This document shows, piece by piece, positions 13,296 through 20,315 of a stretch of 23,998 nt of DNA; the stretch's first letter is position 1, and each line of letters opens with the position of its first letter. The notes under the pieces were generated by a model. That model saw nothing but the letters and a program-made list of their open reading frames with translations. It searched no databases and was not told the DNA's origin. Source of the DNA: Clostridia bacterium (lineage in GTDB: Bacteria; Bacillota_A; Clostridia; Christensenellales; Borkfalkiaceae); contig JAFTIG010000010.1 of NCBI GenBank assembly GCA_017457015.1, forward strand, positions 1 through 23,998. The letters are read 5' to 3'. The translations under genes and the position numbers were made by a program.

Positions 13296-15563
13296 TTATA
13301 ATTTATTTCTCTGAATCTTACCGCTTATGGTCTTGGGTAGTTCGTCACGGAATACTACTACTCTCGGATACTTATACGGTGCGGTATGATCTTTGACGTA
13401 TTTTTGAATTTCTTTCTTTAACTCTTCACTGGGTACAGTTCCTTTGGTTAAAACTATGCTTGCCTTTACGACCTGTCCGCGCACTTCGTCGGGAACTGCG
13501 GATACACCGCACTCCAAAACGTACGGAAGTTCCATTATAACGCTTTCTATTTCAAACGGTCCGATACGGTAGCCCGACGATTTTATAACGTCGTCCACTC
13601 GCCCAACGTACCAGAAATACCCGTCTTCGTCACGCCACGCGGTATCGCCCGTATGATAGAGCCCGTCGTGCCATGCCTCATTGGTCTTAACGTCGTCAAG
13701 ATAATATTCTTTAAATAGTCCGCAAGGAACTTGCTTGTCGGTATGAATTACGATTTCACCTACTTCACCTGCTGCAACCGATTTGCCTTCCGCATCAACT
13801 ATATCGATATCGAACTGCGGACTTGCCTTACCCATTGCGCCAACCTTGGGCGTAGTGCCGTAAAGGTTTGCGATTGCAAGCGTGGTTTCGGTCTGACCGA
13901 AGCCTTCCATTATTTCCAAACCCGTAGCCGCTTTGAACTGGTTAAATACTTCAGGGTTAAGCGCTTCTCCAGCAGTCGTCATGTGGTGGATTGAAGAAAG
14001 TTCAAACTTGGAAAGGTCGCCCCTTATAAGCATTCTGAGCATTGTGGGCGGAGCGCAGAAAGTAGTGATGTTGTACTGCGCAAACATAGGCAATATGTCG
14101 TTTTCGTCAAACTTATCGAAGTCGTAGACGAAAACCGCGCCTTCACAAAGCCATTGACCGTATAATTTGCCCCAAAGCGACTTACCCCAGCCCGTATCGG
14201 ATATGGTAAGGTGCAATCCATCTCTTTCACAACAATGCCAATATTTAGCCGTTACGAAATGCCCTAAAGCATAAGTATGTTTATGCGCAGCCATTTTGGG
14301 GTTGCCGGTCGTTCCCGACGTAAAGAACATAAGCGCGGTTTCTTCTCCGCTCGAACAGTCTTCTGGACGTTCAAATTTACTCGAGAAAAGGGTATATTCT
14401 TTATCGAAGTCGTGCCAGCCGTCTTTGCTATCGCCTACCATAACGAGTTTTTCTACCTGCGGACACTTTTTAGCAGCGCTTTCAGCAAACTGGTAAGTAT
14501 CGCCGTCCGCCGTACAAACGATTACCTTTACGCCTGCGGAATTATATCTGTACTCAAAGTCGTGCTCTTTAAGTTGGTTGGTTGCAGGAATTGCTATCGC
14601 ACCGATTTTATGGAGCGCAACCATACAGAACCAGAACTGATAATGGCGTTTTAATACGAGCATAACCTTGTCACCTCGCTTTACGCCGAGCGAAGTAAAG
14701 TAGTTTGCTACTTGGTTAGACGCTTTTTTCATATCCTTAAAGGTAAATCTGCGTTCGGTCTTATATTTATCAAGGTGTAACATTGCAAGTTTTTCAGGGT
14801 ACTTATTTGCAATGCCGTCGACTATATCAAAACCAAAGTTGAAAGAATCGGTGTTTTTGAAATTAATTTCTTTAAGTACGCCGTTTTCGTCTTCAGTAGT
14901 TTCAACGAATTTTTCACATACGAGTTTTTCACTCTTCTTTGCCGCCATAACGCTCTTTCTTACAACCGTTTCTTCGGTGTCGTCACCCGACATAACTACG
15001 GCGCAGAATACGCAGTCCTTACCGTCAACGGCTATCATACCGTGCGGAATAGACGAGTTATAATAGATGCTGTCGCCTTCACTTAAAACTTCGGTGTGTT
15101 CACCGACTTGAACTTTAAGTTTTCCGCTCAAAATCAAGTCGAATTCTTGACCGCTGTGCGTGGTTAAGTGAATAGGCTTGTTTTGTTGAGATGCCGAATA
15201 TTCGTATTTAACGTAATAAGGCTCTGCCAACTTATCCTTAAACTTGGGCGCAAGATTTGCAATGTCTATGCCGTCTTCTTTCGCAGTGCCCTGTCCTTGA
15301 CCTTTTCTAGTAACGGTATAGGTTGAAAGTTTTGCAGAACTACCTTCTAAAAGGTCGGTCATGTCTACGCCGAACGCTAAAGCGCATTTGTGTATAAAAG
15401 AAAATGGAATATCTACTTTTCCGCTCTCGTAAGACAAATAAGTGCTTTCATTAACGTCGGTTTTTTCAGTCATGTCGGATACGGAAAAACCCATAATTTC
15501 ACGCAACTCTTTAATTCTCGTTGCGATCTCCGATAACTGATTTAAAGTATTGTTGGTATTCAT
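13296..15563 (-). CDS. XRE-cupin-acyl-CoA synthetase fusion protein
   Basis: The 755-residue protein starts at ATG 15563, which has AAGGAGG 9 nt upstream; the frame extends further but without an SD. Domains in order: an XRE-type helix-turn-helix (about 8-72, DMTEKTDVNESTYLSYESGK); a cupin (about 125-190, THSGQEFDLILSGKLKV and GDSIYYNSSIPHG); and an AMP-forming acyl-CoA synthetase (about 240-755). The ligase is complete: phosphate loop FFTSGTTGNPK at 413-423, GFGQTE, YHTGDTAWRDEDGYFWYVGR, the hinge region DDVIKSSGYRIGP, and PKTISGKIQRNKL at the C-terminus with catalytic Lys749. It would activate a carboxylic acid to the acyl-CoA, perhaps while sensing it and binding DNA. The gene is preceded by a T-box leader. 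The acid is not known; a branched-chain or aryl acid is inferred from context. Confidence 0.9.
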   Translation of the reverse strand: MNTNNTLNQLSEIATRIKELREIMGFSVSDMTEKTDVNESTYLSYESGKVDIPFSFIHKCALAFGVDMTDLLEGSSAKLSTYTVTRKGQGQGTAKEDGIDIANLAPKFKDKLAEPYYVKYEYSASQQNKPIHLTTHSGQEFDLILSGKLKVQVGEHTEVLSEGDSIYYNSSIPHGMIAVDGKDCVFCAVVMSGDDTEETVVRKSVMAAKKSEKLVCEKFVETTEDENGVLKEINFKNTDSFNFGFDIVDGIANKYPEKLAMLHLDKYKTERRFTFKDMKKASNQVANYFTSLGVKRGDKVMLVLKRHYQFWFCMVALHKIGAIAIPATNQLKEHDFEYRYNSAGVKVIVCTADGDTYQFAESAAKKCPQVEKLVMVGDSKDGWHDFDKEYTLFSSKFERPEDCSSGEETALMFFTSGTTGNPKMAAHKHTYALGHFVTAKYWHCCERDGLHLTISDTGWGKSLWGKLYGQWLCEGAVFVYDFDKFDENDILPMFAQYNITTFCAPPTMLRMLIRGDLSKFELSSIHHMTTAGEALNPEVFNQFKAATGLEIMEGFGQTETTLAIANLYGTTPKVGAMGKASPQFDIDIVDAEGKSVAAGEVGEIVIHTDKQVPCGLFKEYYLDDVKTNEAWHDGLYHTGDTAWRDEDGYFWYVGRVDDVIKSSGYRIGPFEIESVIMELPYVLECGVSAVPDEVRGQVVKASIVLTKGTVPSEELKKEIQKYVKDHTAPYKYPRVVVFRDELPKTISGKIQRNKL

Positions 15564-15590
15564 TGTAGTATACCTCCTTAAAAAATATCT

Positions 15591-15628
15591 AAAAATAAAA
15601 ATTCGTCTCAAGAAATCTTGAGACGAAT
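15591..15628 (-). terminator. T-box expression-platform terminator
   Basis: On the minus strand ATTCGTCTCAAGA (15628-15616) pairs with TCTTGAGACGAAT (15613-15601), a perfect 13-bp inverted repeat with 2 nt between the arms (the innermost pairs must open to form a loop), followed by TTTTATTTTT (15600-15591). It lies just downstream of the T-box core and about 27 nt before ATG 15563. Confidence 0.9.
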
Positions 15629-15866
15629 GTTTTCACATACGCGGTACCACTCAAATTGCAGATATTTCTGCCACCTTCAGAGTCCATCAACTCCTATGCT
15701 TTTACGCAGCAATCACGAAAAGTGCCTACTAAGGTTACCCCTTTGGGACTTTCAGCTCGGAAGTGATAAGATTATCCGTTCGTTTTATCGGGATTACACC
15801 GTCCCCGACTCTCTGTAAAAACTAGTTCAGACTCCGTCTTCGTCATAGCTTTTATATTTAATTTTG
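15601..15866 (-). ncRNA. T-box leader, specifier probably AUC (Ile)
   Basis: The minus-strand leader contains the invariant T-box core GAGTGGTACCGCG (15652-15640). Upstream is a typical Stem I distal region, AGAGAGTCGGGGACGGTG, and the Stem I base CTTCCGAGCTG. Immediately before that base the sequence is ATCACTTCCGAG; in T-box leaders the specifier triplet precedes an ACn...GAG segment, which makes ATC (Ile) the best candidate. The UGGU of the antiterminator bulge would pair with a tRNA ending ACCA, as tRNA-Ile does. Uncharged tRNA should stabilise the antiterminator and switch on the downstream fusion gene. The T-box itself is certain; the specifier is not. Confidence 0.92.
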
Positions 15867-15871
15867 CAAAA

Positions 15872-15900
15872 AGTTTAACACTTACGAAAAATTATGTCAA
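15872..15900 (-). promoter_or_regulatory. Promoter of the T-box leader
   Basis: TTGACA (15900-15895), 17-nt spacer, TAAACT (15877-15872) on the minus strand. The start near 15865 fits the 5' end of T-box Stem I. The remaining stretch to 15974 (A/T-rich) shows no clear terminator for the symporter gene upstream. Confidence 0.7.
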
Positions 15901-15974
15901 GCGTTTTTTGGGGTTGTTTAAAATTTTTTCAATTTTTTTATCAACCGAAAATACCTATACCGCTAAAAATTTTT

Positions 15975-17432
15975 CTAATCTATTTTGTCTATATTGTTAG
16001 AAAGTGCTTGATTCGGCGTATCGCCAACCGATTTTTTACCGTTGGTTTTTAGTTCGGTTATAACCATACCCGAGAGCGCAAACAGTGCGATAACGTTAGG
16101 CAATACCATTAGATAGTTGAAGAAGTCGTTAAAGTTCCAAACCAAATCACTGCCCAGGAACGCACCTATGAACACGAAGATAAGTGCAAGTATCGAATAA
16201 ATAACCGACGACTTTTTGCCGAAAAGATATTCAAAGTTTATTCTACCGAATAAGTTCCAACTGATAATAGTTGAGAACGCAAAGAACGTCAAACAAATTG
16301 CAACGAATATCGCGCCGACGAGCGAGCCGACGTTACTACTGTCAAAAAGGGTTGCTATCGCCGTTTGTACCATAGTATTTTTGTCTGCAGTAGCAATCAT
16401 TTGTGGATTTTTAACGTAAAGACAAGTAATTACTATAAGTGCAGTCATGGTAAGTACTACGAAAGTATCGATAAACACGCTAACTATTGCCGCCGTGCCT
16501 TGTTCGTGCGCAGTCTTAACGTTTGCTTGTGCGTGTGCATGCGGAGTCGAACCCATACCTGCTTCGTTAGAAAATAAGCCACGTTGCGCACCTTTACTTA
16601 TCGCCTGCTTTAACGCGTATCCGATTGAACCGCCTATAATAGCCTGCGGTTGAAATGCATACTTAATGATATACCAAAAAGCAGTTGGAACTGCCGTGAT
16701 ATTAAACGCTAAAATAATAATTCCACCGACTAAATACACTACCGCCATAATCGGCACGATTTTTTCCGAGAAAGACGCTATTCGCTTTGCACCGCCGATA
16801 ATGATAATACCAGTGATTATTGCAAGAACGGCACCTACTATCCAACCCCATTGAGTGTATTCGTAATTACCGACGCTTGCAACGGCCGAACTTATAGAGT
16901 TAGACTGAACCATTGCGCCTACAAAACCTAGACAAATAATAGCCGCCACTGCAAAAAAACCTGCTAAAAATTTACCAAACTTACCCTTAAAAGCCGTCCT
17001 TATATAATATACTGGACCACCTGAAACAGTACCGTCTTCGTTTACCTTTCTAGTCTTTTGCGCAAGCACTGCTTCCGCATAAATTGTAGCCATACCCAAA
17101 AAAGCGATTATCCACATCCAAAAGATAGCGCCCGGTCCGCCGACTAAAATCGCACCGCACGCACCGATAATATTACCAGTACCAACCTGTGCGGCAATAG
17201 CGGTAGCAACCGCTTGGAACGAACTCATACCGCTCTTGTGCTTGTCGCCTTTAAGTTTCATCCCACCAAAGACCTTTTTCAGTCCTTGCCCAAAACAACG
17301 GACTTGCACGAAACGGGTGCGAATAGTAAAGAATAGACCAACGCCTACCAAGAGAATAACGAGTATCCAGTCTGCAAGATAAGTGTTAACCGTACCTATG
17401 GCATTTTCAAGCCACGCTAAAAATTGTTGCAT
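15975..17432 (-). CDS. AGCS-family sodium:amino acid symporter (alanine/glycine)
   Basis: The 485-residue polytopic membrane protein starts at ATG 17432, preceded by AAAGGAG at 7 nt; an earlier in-frame ATG at 17465 has no SD. It has the AGCS layout: an N-terminal helix pair; SSFQAVATAIAAQVGTGNI, with the conserved GTGNI substrate and Na+ site; GGPGAIFWMWIIAFLGMATIYAEA; and later SKGAQRGLFSNEAGMGSTPHAHA, the family signature. It imports a small neutral amino acid, alanine or glycine, with Na+. A glycine riboswitch with terminator platform lies directly upstream, which argues for glycine import or export control. Length and motifs are normal. Confidence 0.93.
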   Translation of the reverse strand: MQQFLAWLENAIGTVNTYLADWILVILLVGVGLFFTIRTRFVQVRCFGQGLKKVFGGMKLKGDKHKSGMSSFQAVATAIAAQVGTGNIIGACGAILVGGPGAIFWMWIIAFLGMATIYAEAVLAQKTRKVNEDGTVSGGPVYYIRTAFKGKFGKFLAGFFAVAAIICLGFVGAMVQSNSISSAVASVGNYEYTQWGWIVGAVLAIITGIIIIGGAKRIASFSEKIVPIMAVVYLVGGIIILAFNITAVPTAFWYIIKYAFQPQAIIGGSIGYALKQAISKGAQRGLFSNEAGMGSTPHAHAQANVKTAHEQGTAAIVSVFIDTFVVLTMTALIVITCLYVKNPQMIATADKNTMVQTAIATLFDSSNVGSLVGAIFVAICLTFFAFSTIISWNLFGRINFEYLFGKKSSVIYSILALIFVFIGAFLGSDLVWNFNDFFNYLMVLPNVIALFALSGMVITELKTNGKKSVGDTPNQALSNNIDKID

Positions 17433-17463
17433 AAAATTTCTCCTTTGCAATTTTTTACCAAAC

Positions 17464-17494
17464 AAAAAAAGTCATTCCGTAAACGAAACAACTT
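17464..17494 (-). terminator. Terminator platform of glycine riboswitch
   Basis: On the minus strand AAGTTGTTTC (17494-17485), a 6-nt loop and GGAATGACTT (17478-17469) form a 10-bp stem containing G-U pairs, followed by U5 (17468-17464). It lies between the aptamer and the symporter SD, where it would stop transcription without glycine. Confidence 0.7.
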
Positions 17495-17529
17495 TATAAA
17501 ACGAATTTGATAAATAAGTTTTTAAGCCG

Positions 17530-17640
17530 TTCCGTCCTTTTGCCTGAGAGATTCGGGGCGCACCCCTTGCACCTTCGGCACTCTTAAAATTAAGAGATTC
17601 TCCGGAATTTCTCCGCTTGCAGTCTTGATAAATCCTGCAA
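17530..17640 (-). ncRNA. Glycine riboswitch (gcvT motif), single aptamer
   Basis: The minus strand carries TTCCGGAGAATC, GTGCCGAAGGTGCAAG and TCTCAGGCAAAAGGACGGAA, the hallmark elements of the glycine aptamer, closed by P1 TTCCG/CGGAA (17607-17603 and 17534-17530). Only one full aptamer is visible. An extra hairpin, TTGCAG/CTGCAA, lies just 5' of it (about 17616-17640) and may be the ghost aptamer of a type-2 singlet riboswitch. It controls the downstream AGCS symporter gene. Confidence 0.9.
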
Positions 17641-17662
17641 ACATCATTGAAAATATAGCGTA

Positions 17663-17691
17663 AGTATAGCACTTTTTTAACGTATTGTCAA
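17663..17691 (-). promoter_or_regulatory. Promoter of glycine riboswitch-symporter unit
   Basis: TTGACA (17691-17686), 17-nt spacer and TATACT (17668-17663) preceded by TGC (extended -10), on the minus strand. Transcription would start about 15-20 nt before the aptamer region. Confidence 0.85.
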
Positions 17692-17727
17692 CGATTATAT
17701 ACGCGTTTTACAGGTTTTTGATAAATT

Positions 17728-18303
17728 TTAAACCTTTAAGCGCCTACGTTTTGCAAAATTAAAATAATCGTCTAGGTTATCAATCAAATATTTTTGAGCG
17801 TTTATAGATAGCAATTTTATCGTTTTCGTACCGAAACGGGTTTTATATTTTCCTATGGTAACACCTATTTCTTCACCTTTTTCGGTTGGAATACTATAGT
17901 AAAACTTACCGCCTTTTGTCGGCTCGCTTAATAACCCTAAAGACGCTAACCATTTAAAAAAGAAACCGTATTCTATCCCGCGCATAAACTCTCTATCGAC
18001 AAGTTTTTTTAGTCTACGACAAAATTCCGCGGTACTAATAGGCTCTTCGGAATACTCAAAACGCGTGCGCGTTTCTTGGTCTATATAAAACTTTTTTCTC
18101 CTTGCTCTTTGCCTTTTTATTATCGCTTTATTTTCATTTTCTATAACAACGTCCAAAATCTCGGAAAGATAGATTAAACTTTCTCTAATCTTTTCGTCTT
18201 TTACTATATCCGTTTGTGGAATAATTTCTCCCGTTATCAGATTTACGCCTTCTATTAGACTATCTATAATATTTTTCTCTTCCGCAAGTTTTATTATTTC
18301 CAC
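17728..18303 (-). CDS. Hypothetical basic protein, possible DNA-binding
   Basis: I do not recognise this protein with certainty. The preferred start is GTG 18303, with AAAGGGAG 8 nt upstream, giving 191 residues; a TTG start 15 codons earlier (18348) is possible but lacks an SD. It is basic and helical, with a Lys/Arg cluster (IKRQRARRKKFYID), then SEEPISTAEFCRRLKKLVD and LASLGLLSEP...YYSIPTEKGEEIGVTIG, which recalls a winged helix followed by the small C-terminal module seen in phage antirepressor-like and other nucleic-acid-binding proteins (TIKLLSINAQKYLIDNLDD). There is no signal peptide or membrane helix. It stands alone between a terminator and the symporter unit. Confidence 0.7.
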   Translation of the reverse strand: MEIIKLAEEKNIIDSLIEGVNLITGEIIPQTDIVKDEKIRESLIYLSEILDVVIENENKAIIKRQRARRKKFYIDQETRTRFEYSEEPISTAEFCRRLKKLVDREFMRGIEYGFFFKWLASLGLLSEPTKGGKFYYSIPTEKGEEIGVTIGKYKTRFGTKTIKLLSINAQKYLIDNLDDYFNFAKRRRLKV

Positions 18304-18372
18304 TACTCCGACTCCCTTTGTCTTTCTTCTATCAATATAACTTAACAATAACTATTACTGTCTTCTTAACGA

Positions 18373-18401
18373 AAAAGAACTTGAAAAAACCAAGTTCTTT
18401 T
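18373..18401 (-). terminator. Terminator after cysteine synthase gene
   Basis: AAAAGAACTTG (18373-18383) and CAAGTTCTTTT (18391-18401) form a perfect 11-bp stem with a 7-nt loop, 15 nt after the cysteine synthase stop. The minus-strand arm ends in a U run, so it should terminate and isolates the downstream hypothetical gene. Confidence 0.85.
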
Positions 18402-18416
18402 ATTCATATTTACTAA

Positions 18417-19349
18417 TTATTCACCTTCGAAAAGCGGTGTGGAAAAATACCTTTCCGCAGTGTCGGGGAGAACGGTAACGACCGTCTTTCCCTTTCCTAA
18501 TTCTTTTGCAAGGCGCTTTGCCGCCGCCACGTTAGTGCCAGAAGATATTCCGCACATTATGCCTTCAAGCCTAGCCAAATCTTTGGACGTTGCAAGCGCT
18601 TCTTCATCAGAGATAATACAAATCTTTTCATAGATATCACAGTTTAGAACGGGTGGAATAAGTCCGTCGCCTATACCCATTTGTATGTGCGAGCCGATAG
18701 TTCCGTCCGCAAGGATTGCGGCGTTTTCAGGCTCTACCGCCCAAATCTTAATATCGGGGTTTTGCGCCTTTAAAACTTCACCTATTCCCGTAATAGTGCC
18801 GCCCGTGCCTATACCCGAACAGAACCCGTGAATAGGTCCTGCAACCTGCTCTAAAATCTCTAGCCCCGTGTGATGACGGTGTACGGTAGGGTTTGTAGGG
18901 TTTTCAAACTGTTGCGGAACGTATACGTTAGGATTTTCTTCCGCCATTTTAAGTGCGGTTTTTAAGCATCTGTCAATACAGTCGCCGATATTGCCGTCGT
19001 CGTGCATTAAAATCACTTCCGCCCCGTAATGACGGACGAGTTTTCTTCTTTCTTCACTAACCGAGTCTGGCATAATGATAACCGTCTTATATCCTTTTAC
19101 CGCACCGACGAGTGCCAAACCTATACCTTGATTACCGCTAGTCGGCTCTACGATAATAGTATCTTTGTTGATAAGCCCTTGTTTTTCCGCCGCGCAAATC
19201 ATATTATAAGCCGTGCGCGTCTTAATAGATCCGCCCACGTTAAGACCTTCTATCTTAACCAAAATTTCCGCGGAGTCAGGTTCTGTCATTTTATTTAATT
19301 TTACTATCGGGGTATGACCGATAGCGTCCAAAACGTTTTTATAAATCAT
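18417..19349 (-). CDS. cysK: Cysteine synthase family enzyme (PLP, CysK-like)
   Basis: The 310-residue PLP enzyme should form L-cysteine from O-acetylserine and sulfide. PLP Lys43 lies in NVGGSIKTRTAYNM; EPTSGNQGIGLAL (68-80) is the substrate-binding loop; CSGIGTGGTITGIG binds the PLP phosphate; GISSGTN lies near the C-terminus. Length matches CysK. Two normally conserved spots differ: SIKTR where CysK has SVKDR, and SGNQG where CysK has SGNTG. These may mark a subfamily with another acceptor or donor. ATG 19349 has no SD, and the only good promoter puts the RNA start 2-4 nt before it. It is flanked by terminators, so it is monocistronic. Confidence 0.88.
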   Translation of the reverse strand: MIYKNVLDAIGHTPIVKLNKMTEPDSAEILVKIEGLNVGGSIKTRTAYNMICAAEKQGLINKDTIIVEPTSGNQGIGLALVGAVKGYKTVIIMPDSVSEERRKLVRHYGAEVILMHDDGNIGDCIDRCLKTALKMAEENPNVYVPQQFENPTNPTVHRHHTGLEILEQVAGPIHGFCSGIGTGGTITGIGEVLKAQNPDIKIWAVEPENAAILADGTIGSHIQMGIGDGLIPPVLNCDIYEKICIISDEEALATSKDLARLEGIMCGISSGTNVAAAKRLAKELGKGKTVVTVLPDTAERYFSTPLFEGE

Positions 19350-19358
19350 AGTAGTAAT

Positions 19359-19387
19359 AGAATACTACATATTGTACTTTTTTGCAA
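19359..19387 (-). promoter_or_regulatory. Promoter of cysteine synthase gene (leaderless?)
   Basis: TTGCAA (19387-19382), 17-nt spacer and TATTCT (19364-19359) on the minus strand. With a start 6-7 nt after the -10, transcription would begin at about 19352-19353, only 3 nt or so from ATG 19349, and no SD is present. Confidence 0.5.
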
Positions 19388-19396
19388 CCAAAAGGA

Positions 19397-19428
19397 AAGC
19401 CACTGAGTAAATTTTTACTCGGTGGCTT
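19397..19428 (-). terminator. Terminator after N-acyltransferase gene
   Basis: AAGCCACTGAGTAAA (19397-19411) and TTTACTCGGTGGCTT (19414-19428) form a 15-bp near-perfect stem, with one G-T pair, immediately after the acyltransferase stop. It lies just ahead of the cysteine synthase promoter and insulates it. The U tract is short. Confidence 0.75.
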
Positions 19429-19436
19429 AAAATTAT

Positions 19437-20168
19437 TCATAATTTAAGTAGTCTTTTCATATACGGGAAATTGCAATTTTTAGTATCGAGCACGATTAAA
19501 ACGTCCACGCTACCAAATTCGTAATCGGTAAAACTGTCGTTTGACACCATTGCCCCGAACGCCGTATATATACGCAAGAGCGCCGGCATAGTTCGCTTTA
19601 TCTCTGCAGGATCTAAACTGTCTTTATCGAGTAATTGTATCTGCTGTTTATCCAAAGAATAAAGCCCGTCGTATCCGTCCGAGTGATACGCTGCAAGATA
19701 CGATAACTCTTTAACCCACTCTTTTTTATCCACGCCGTGAAAACTTGCCGTGCCAACGACGTATCGAACTTGGTTTTCTATTATGTAATTTACTACAAAC
19801 CTAAGTAGCAAGGTAAGCACGATAGAGTTTCTATACTCGGTCTTTACGACAGCGCGCGAAAGTTCGGCTATTTTTTGACCGCTGTTTTTAAGCACGTCTA
19901 TATTGAACTCCGTTTCGGTAACGAACGTTTCGCCTTTAGGTAAAAAGTCGGTAGTGATAACGCGATACGTTCCAACTACTTCTCCCGTATCGTTGTCGAT
20001 ACATATAGCAAGGCGCGCGTACTCGTCACACGGAACGAAGTCTATTCCGTCTTCTTTTACGTTATCCGAACGGTACTGAAGTAGCATCTCTTGATATCTA
20101 AGTTTTAACGTCTGCAATATTTCGTCTTTAGTCTCTGCAAACTTTACGGTAAATTTTTCCCTATTCAT
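19437..20168 (-). CDS. OlsB-like N-acyl amino acid synthase (GNAT fold)
   Basis: The 243-residue cytosolic protein fits the family of acyl-ACP-dependent N-acyltransferases (OlsB, GlsB, N-acyl amino acid synthases). Visible family features are KLRYQEMLLQYRSDN near the start, a conserved Asp-rich segment DGIDFVPCDEYARLAICIDN, VVGTYRVITTDF, AELSRAVVKTEYRN at about 100-115, and YVVGTASFHGVD. Such enzymes attach a 3-hydroxy-acyl chain to the amine of ornithine, glycine or another amino acid, the first step to aminolipids. No second acyltransferase (OlsA) is in view, so the product may stop at the N-acyl amino acid. ATG 20168 has GGAG 9 nt upstream and its own promoter. The amino-acid substrate is unknown. 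Confidence 0.75.
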   Translation of the reverse strand: MNREKFTVKFAETKDEILQTLKLRYQEMLLQYRSDNVKEDGIDFVPCDEYARLAICIDNDTGEVVGTYRVITTDFLPKGETFVTETEFNIDVLKNSGQKIAELSRAVVKTEYRNSIVLTLLLRFVVNYIIENQVRYVVGTASFHGVDKKEWVKELSYLAAYHSDGYDGLYSLDKQQIQLLDKDSLDPAEIKRTMPALLRIYTAFGAMVSNDSFTDYEFGSVDVLIVLDTKNCNFPYMKRLLKL

Positions 20169-20198
20169 CCACTCTTTCTCCGTAAGTTTAGTATTTCT

Positions 20199-20227
20199 AT
20201 TATATCATAACTTTACACGTTTTGCAA
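20199..20227 (-). promoter_or_regulatory. Promoter of N-acyltransferase gene
   Basis: TTGCAA (20227-20222), 17-nt spacer and TATAAT (20204-20199) on the minus strand, about 30 nt before ATG 20168. The -35 matches that of the cysteine synthase promoter exactly. Confidence 0.75.
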
Positions 20228-20244
20228 GCGATAAAAAATATAAG

Positions 20245-20268
20245 GGTGGCAAATCAAAATTTGCCACC
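20245..20268 (-). terminator. Terminator after ceramidase-like gene
   Basis: GGTGGCAAAT (20245-20254) and ATTTGCCACC (20259-20268) form a perfect 10-bp stem with a CAAA loop. On the minus strand it is followed by CTTATATTTTTTATC, a U-rich tail, and it lies 47 nt after the stop of the ceramidase-like gene. Confidence 0.85.
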
Positions 20269-20315
20269 GTATATATTTGCTTTCGTTATAATTTATGACG
20301 GTATCTCGTTATTAA

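Noticed and set aside
14277..14654. Plus-strand ORF of 125 codons within the acyl-CoA synthetase gene
   Set aside because: It is the shadow of the ligase domain on the opposite strand, with no SD and no recognisable product.
15618..15818. Plus-strand ORF upstream of the acyl-CoA synthetase fusion
   Set aside because: It lies wholly in the antisense of the T-box leader, whose conserved RNA motifs explain the sequence.
17472..17672. Minus-strand ORF ahead of the symporter gene
   Set aside because: It is a by-chance frame through the glycine riboswitch and its terminator.
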